From PALSA-612 sp963755155 (GTDB lineage: Bacteria; Actinomycetota; Thermoleophilia; Gaiellales; Gaiellaceae), in contig CAVWIV010000008.1 of the NCBI GenBank assembly GCA_963755155.1, positions 1 through 27,389 of the forward strand: DNA of 27,389 nt. Reading direction: 5' to 3'. The notes under the pieces were generated by a model that made no database searches, was not told where the DNA came from, and was given only the letters and a program-made list of their open reading frames with translations. Both the position numbers and the translations under genes were made by a program. The stretch's first letter is position 1. Every line of letters begins with the position of its first letter. This document shows positions 26,273 through 27,389 of the stretch, piece after piece.

Positions 26273-27389
26273 CGTTCGCGCAGATCGCCACGCCCGCGGT
26301 CGACTGGTACGCCCTCGCGCCGCTCCTCATCTTGCTCGCCGGCAGCGGTGCCTGTGTGCTCGCGGCGGTCCTGTTGCCGGAGAGCTGGCAGCTCCCCGCC
26401 GGCGCCGTCACCGCAGTCGGGTGCTTCATCGGCGCGGCCGTCACCGCAGCCGTCCTCTTCGCCGACAGCGAGCGGCCGGAGAGCGTCGTCGCCGGCGCGG
26501 CGGTGCGCGACCGGCTGGGCGCCTTCTCCGGCTTCGTGATCTGCGCGATCGGTGTGCTGGCGGCCGCCGTCGCGGTGAAGCACGCTCTCGGAGGCCATCG
26601 CGCCGAGTACTTCGCGCTCCTCCTCGCTGCGGCCGCGGGGATGGTGTTCCTCGTCACGGCGACGAACCTCATGACGCTCTTCCTCGGGCTCGAGTGGTTC
26701 TCGATCGCGCTCTACGTCCTCTGCGCCGTACGACGTCGGCGTCAAGGGCTCGCTCGAGGCCGGACTCAAGTACCTCGTAGTCGGCGGCTTCGGGTCGGCC
26801 GTGCTGCTCTTCGGCTCGGCGTTCGTCTACGGGGCGACCGGTGAGCTCGGCTTCTCGGAGATCGCCGCCGCGACCGAGGCCCAGGGGCTCGGCGACGACC
26901 TCTTCCTGCTCGCAGGCCTCGCGATGATCATCGTCGGGCTCGGCTTCAAGGTCTCCGCCGCGCCCTTCCACATGTGGACGCCGGACGTGTACGAGGGCGC
27001 CCCCACGCCCGTAACGGCCTTCATGGCCGCAGCCACGAAGGTGACCGCGCTCGTGCTCGCGCTCCGTCTCCTGACGACGGCGTTCCCCGGCGAGGCAGAG
27101 CTCTGGACGATCGCGCTCGCCGTCATCGTGTGCGTGTCGCTCGCCGTCGGCAACCTCGCCGCCCTCACGCAGACGAGCGTCAAGCGGCTGCTCGCGTACT
27201 CGTCCGTCGCGCAGGCCGGCTTCCTGTTGATCCCCGTCGCGGCCGGGAACGAGGCGGGCGGCAGGGCGCTGCTCTTCTACCTCGTCCCGTACGGCGCGGC
27301 TTCGCTTGGCGCCTTCGCCGTGGTGGCGGCGCGGGAGCGCGAGCTCGGCCGCCCGGCGACGCTCGAGACGATGGGCGGCATGGGCTGGG
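26269..27389 (+). CDS. nuoN: NADH-quinone oxidoreductase subunit N (partial at the right edge), one frameshift
   Basis: NuoN is the third antiporter-like subunit, last in the operon. From GTG 26269 the product shows E142 in FLGLEWFSIALYVL. One extra base near 26728 then shifts the frame, and YDVGVKGSLEAGLKYLVVG continues. Further on, GFKVSAAPFHMWTPDVYEG, TPVTAFMAAATK and TSVKRLLAYSSVAQAG carry the conserved lysines. The frame stays open to the window end, so about the last quarter of the gene is missing. Confidence 0.93.

Noticed and set aside
23960..26735. Programmed ribosomal frameshifting in nuoL and nuoN
   Set aside because: No slippery heptamer or shared context is seen, such regulation is not known for these genes, and similar breaks occur in many unrelated genes of the window.

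Overview
This 27.4-kb window is high-GC bacterial DNA with actinobacterial-style genes: many GTG starts, stop/start overlaps of the ATGA and GTGA type, an FprA-type ferredoxin-NADP reductase, and tandem secreted subtilases. Gene content and protein style suggest a deep-branching actinobacterium of the Thermoleophilia type (Gaiellales or Solirubrobacterales). That placement is an inference from protein flavour, not from a marker gene. The content is mainly core energy metabolism; I found no phage, transposase, CRISPR, tRNA or rRNA.

Layout. (1) 3-1580, + strand: the end of a 2-oxoacid dehydrogenase E1-beta gene, overlapping an E2 acyltransferase gene, then a hairpin-rich gap. (2) 1746-3264: a GFA/CENP-V-fold protein (+) converging on a tandem class III nucleotide cyclase (-). 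(3) 3310-5299, + strand: lipB, a small cupin and lipA in a tight cluster. These enzymes make the lipoyl group that the E2 protein carries. (4) 5344-10260, - strand: two secreted subtilisin-family proteases in tandem; the upstream one is riddled with frameshifts. (5) 10474-13679, - strand: an A-type Fe-S carrier, a ferredoxin-NADP reductase and class II fumarase (fumC). (6) 13836 to the right edge, + strand: a complete, canonically ordered 14-gene respiratory complex I operon, nuoA to nuoN, with nuoN cut by the window end.

The genes fit together as one respiratory block. The 2-oxoacid dehydrogenase and fumarase feed the TCA cycle and NADH pool, lipB and lipA activate the dehydrogenase, the Fe-S carrier can serve the many clusters of complex I, and Nuo oxidises NADH and pumps protons.

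A strong caveat is that at least ten genes contain single-base frameshifts while the protein sequence continues cleanly in another frame. Because these hit core genes (nuoB, nuoL, nuoN, lipB, E2) and lie mostly in short G/C-rich runs, sequencing or assembly error is the most likely cause. I therefore annotate repaired gene spans and state where the frame changes.

I did not find a convincing new multi-gene system. The items most worth a second look are a pair of dispersed palindromic elements sharing an 18-nt motif (one splits nuoJ from nuoK), loss of the TM5 glutamate in NuoL, a foldable leader upstream of the second subtilase, inverted repeats in the Fe-S carrier/nuoA divergent promoter region, and the cupin embedded between lipB and lipA.
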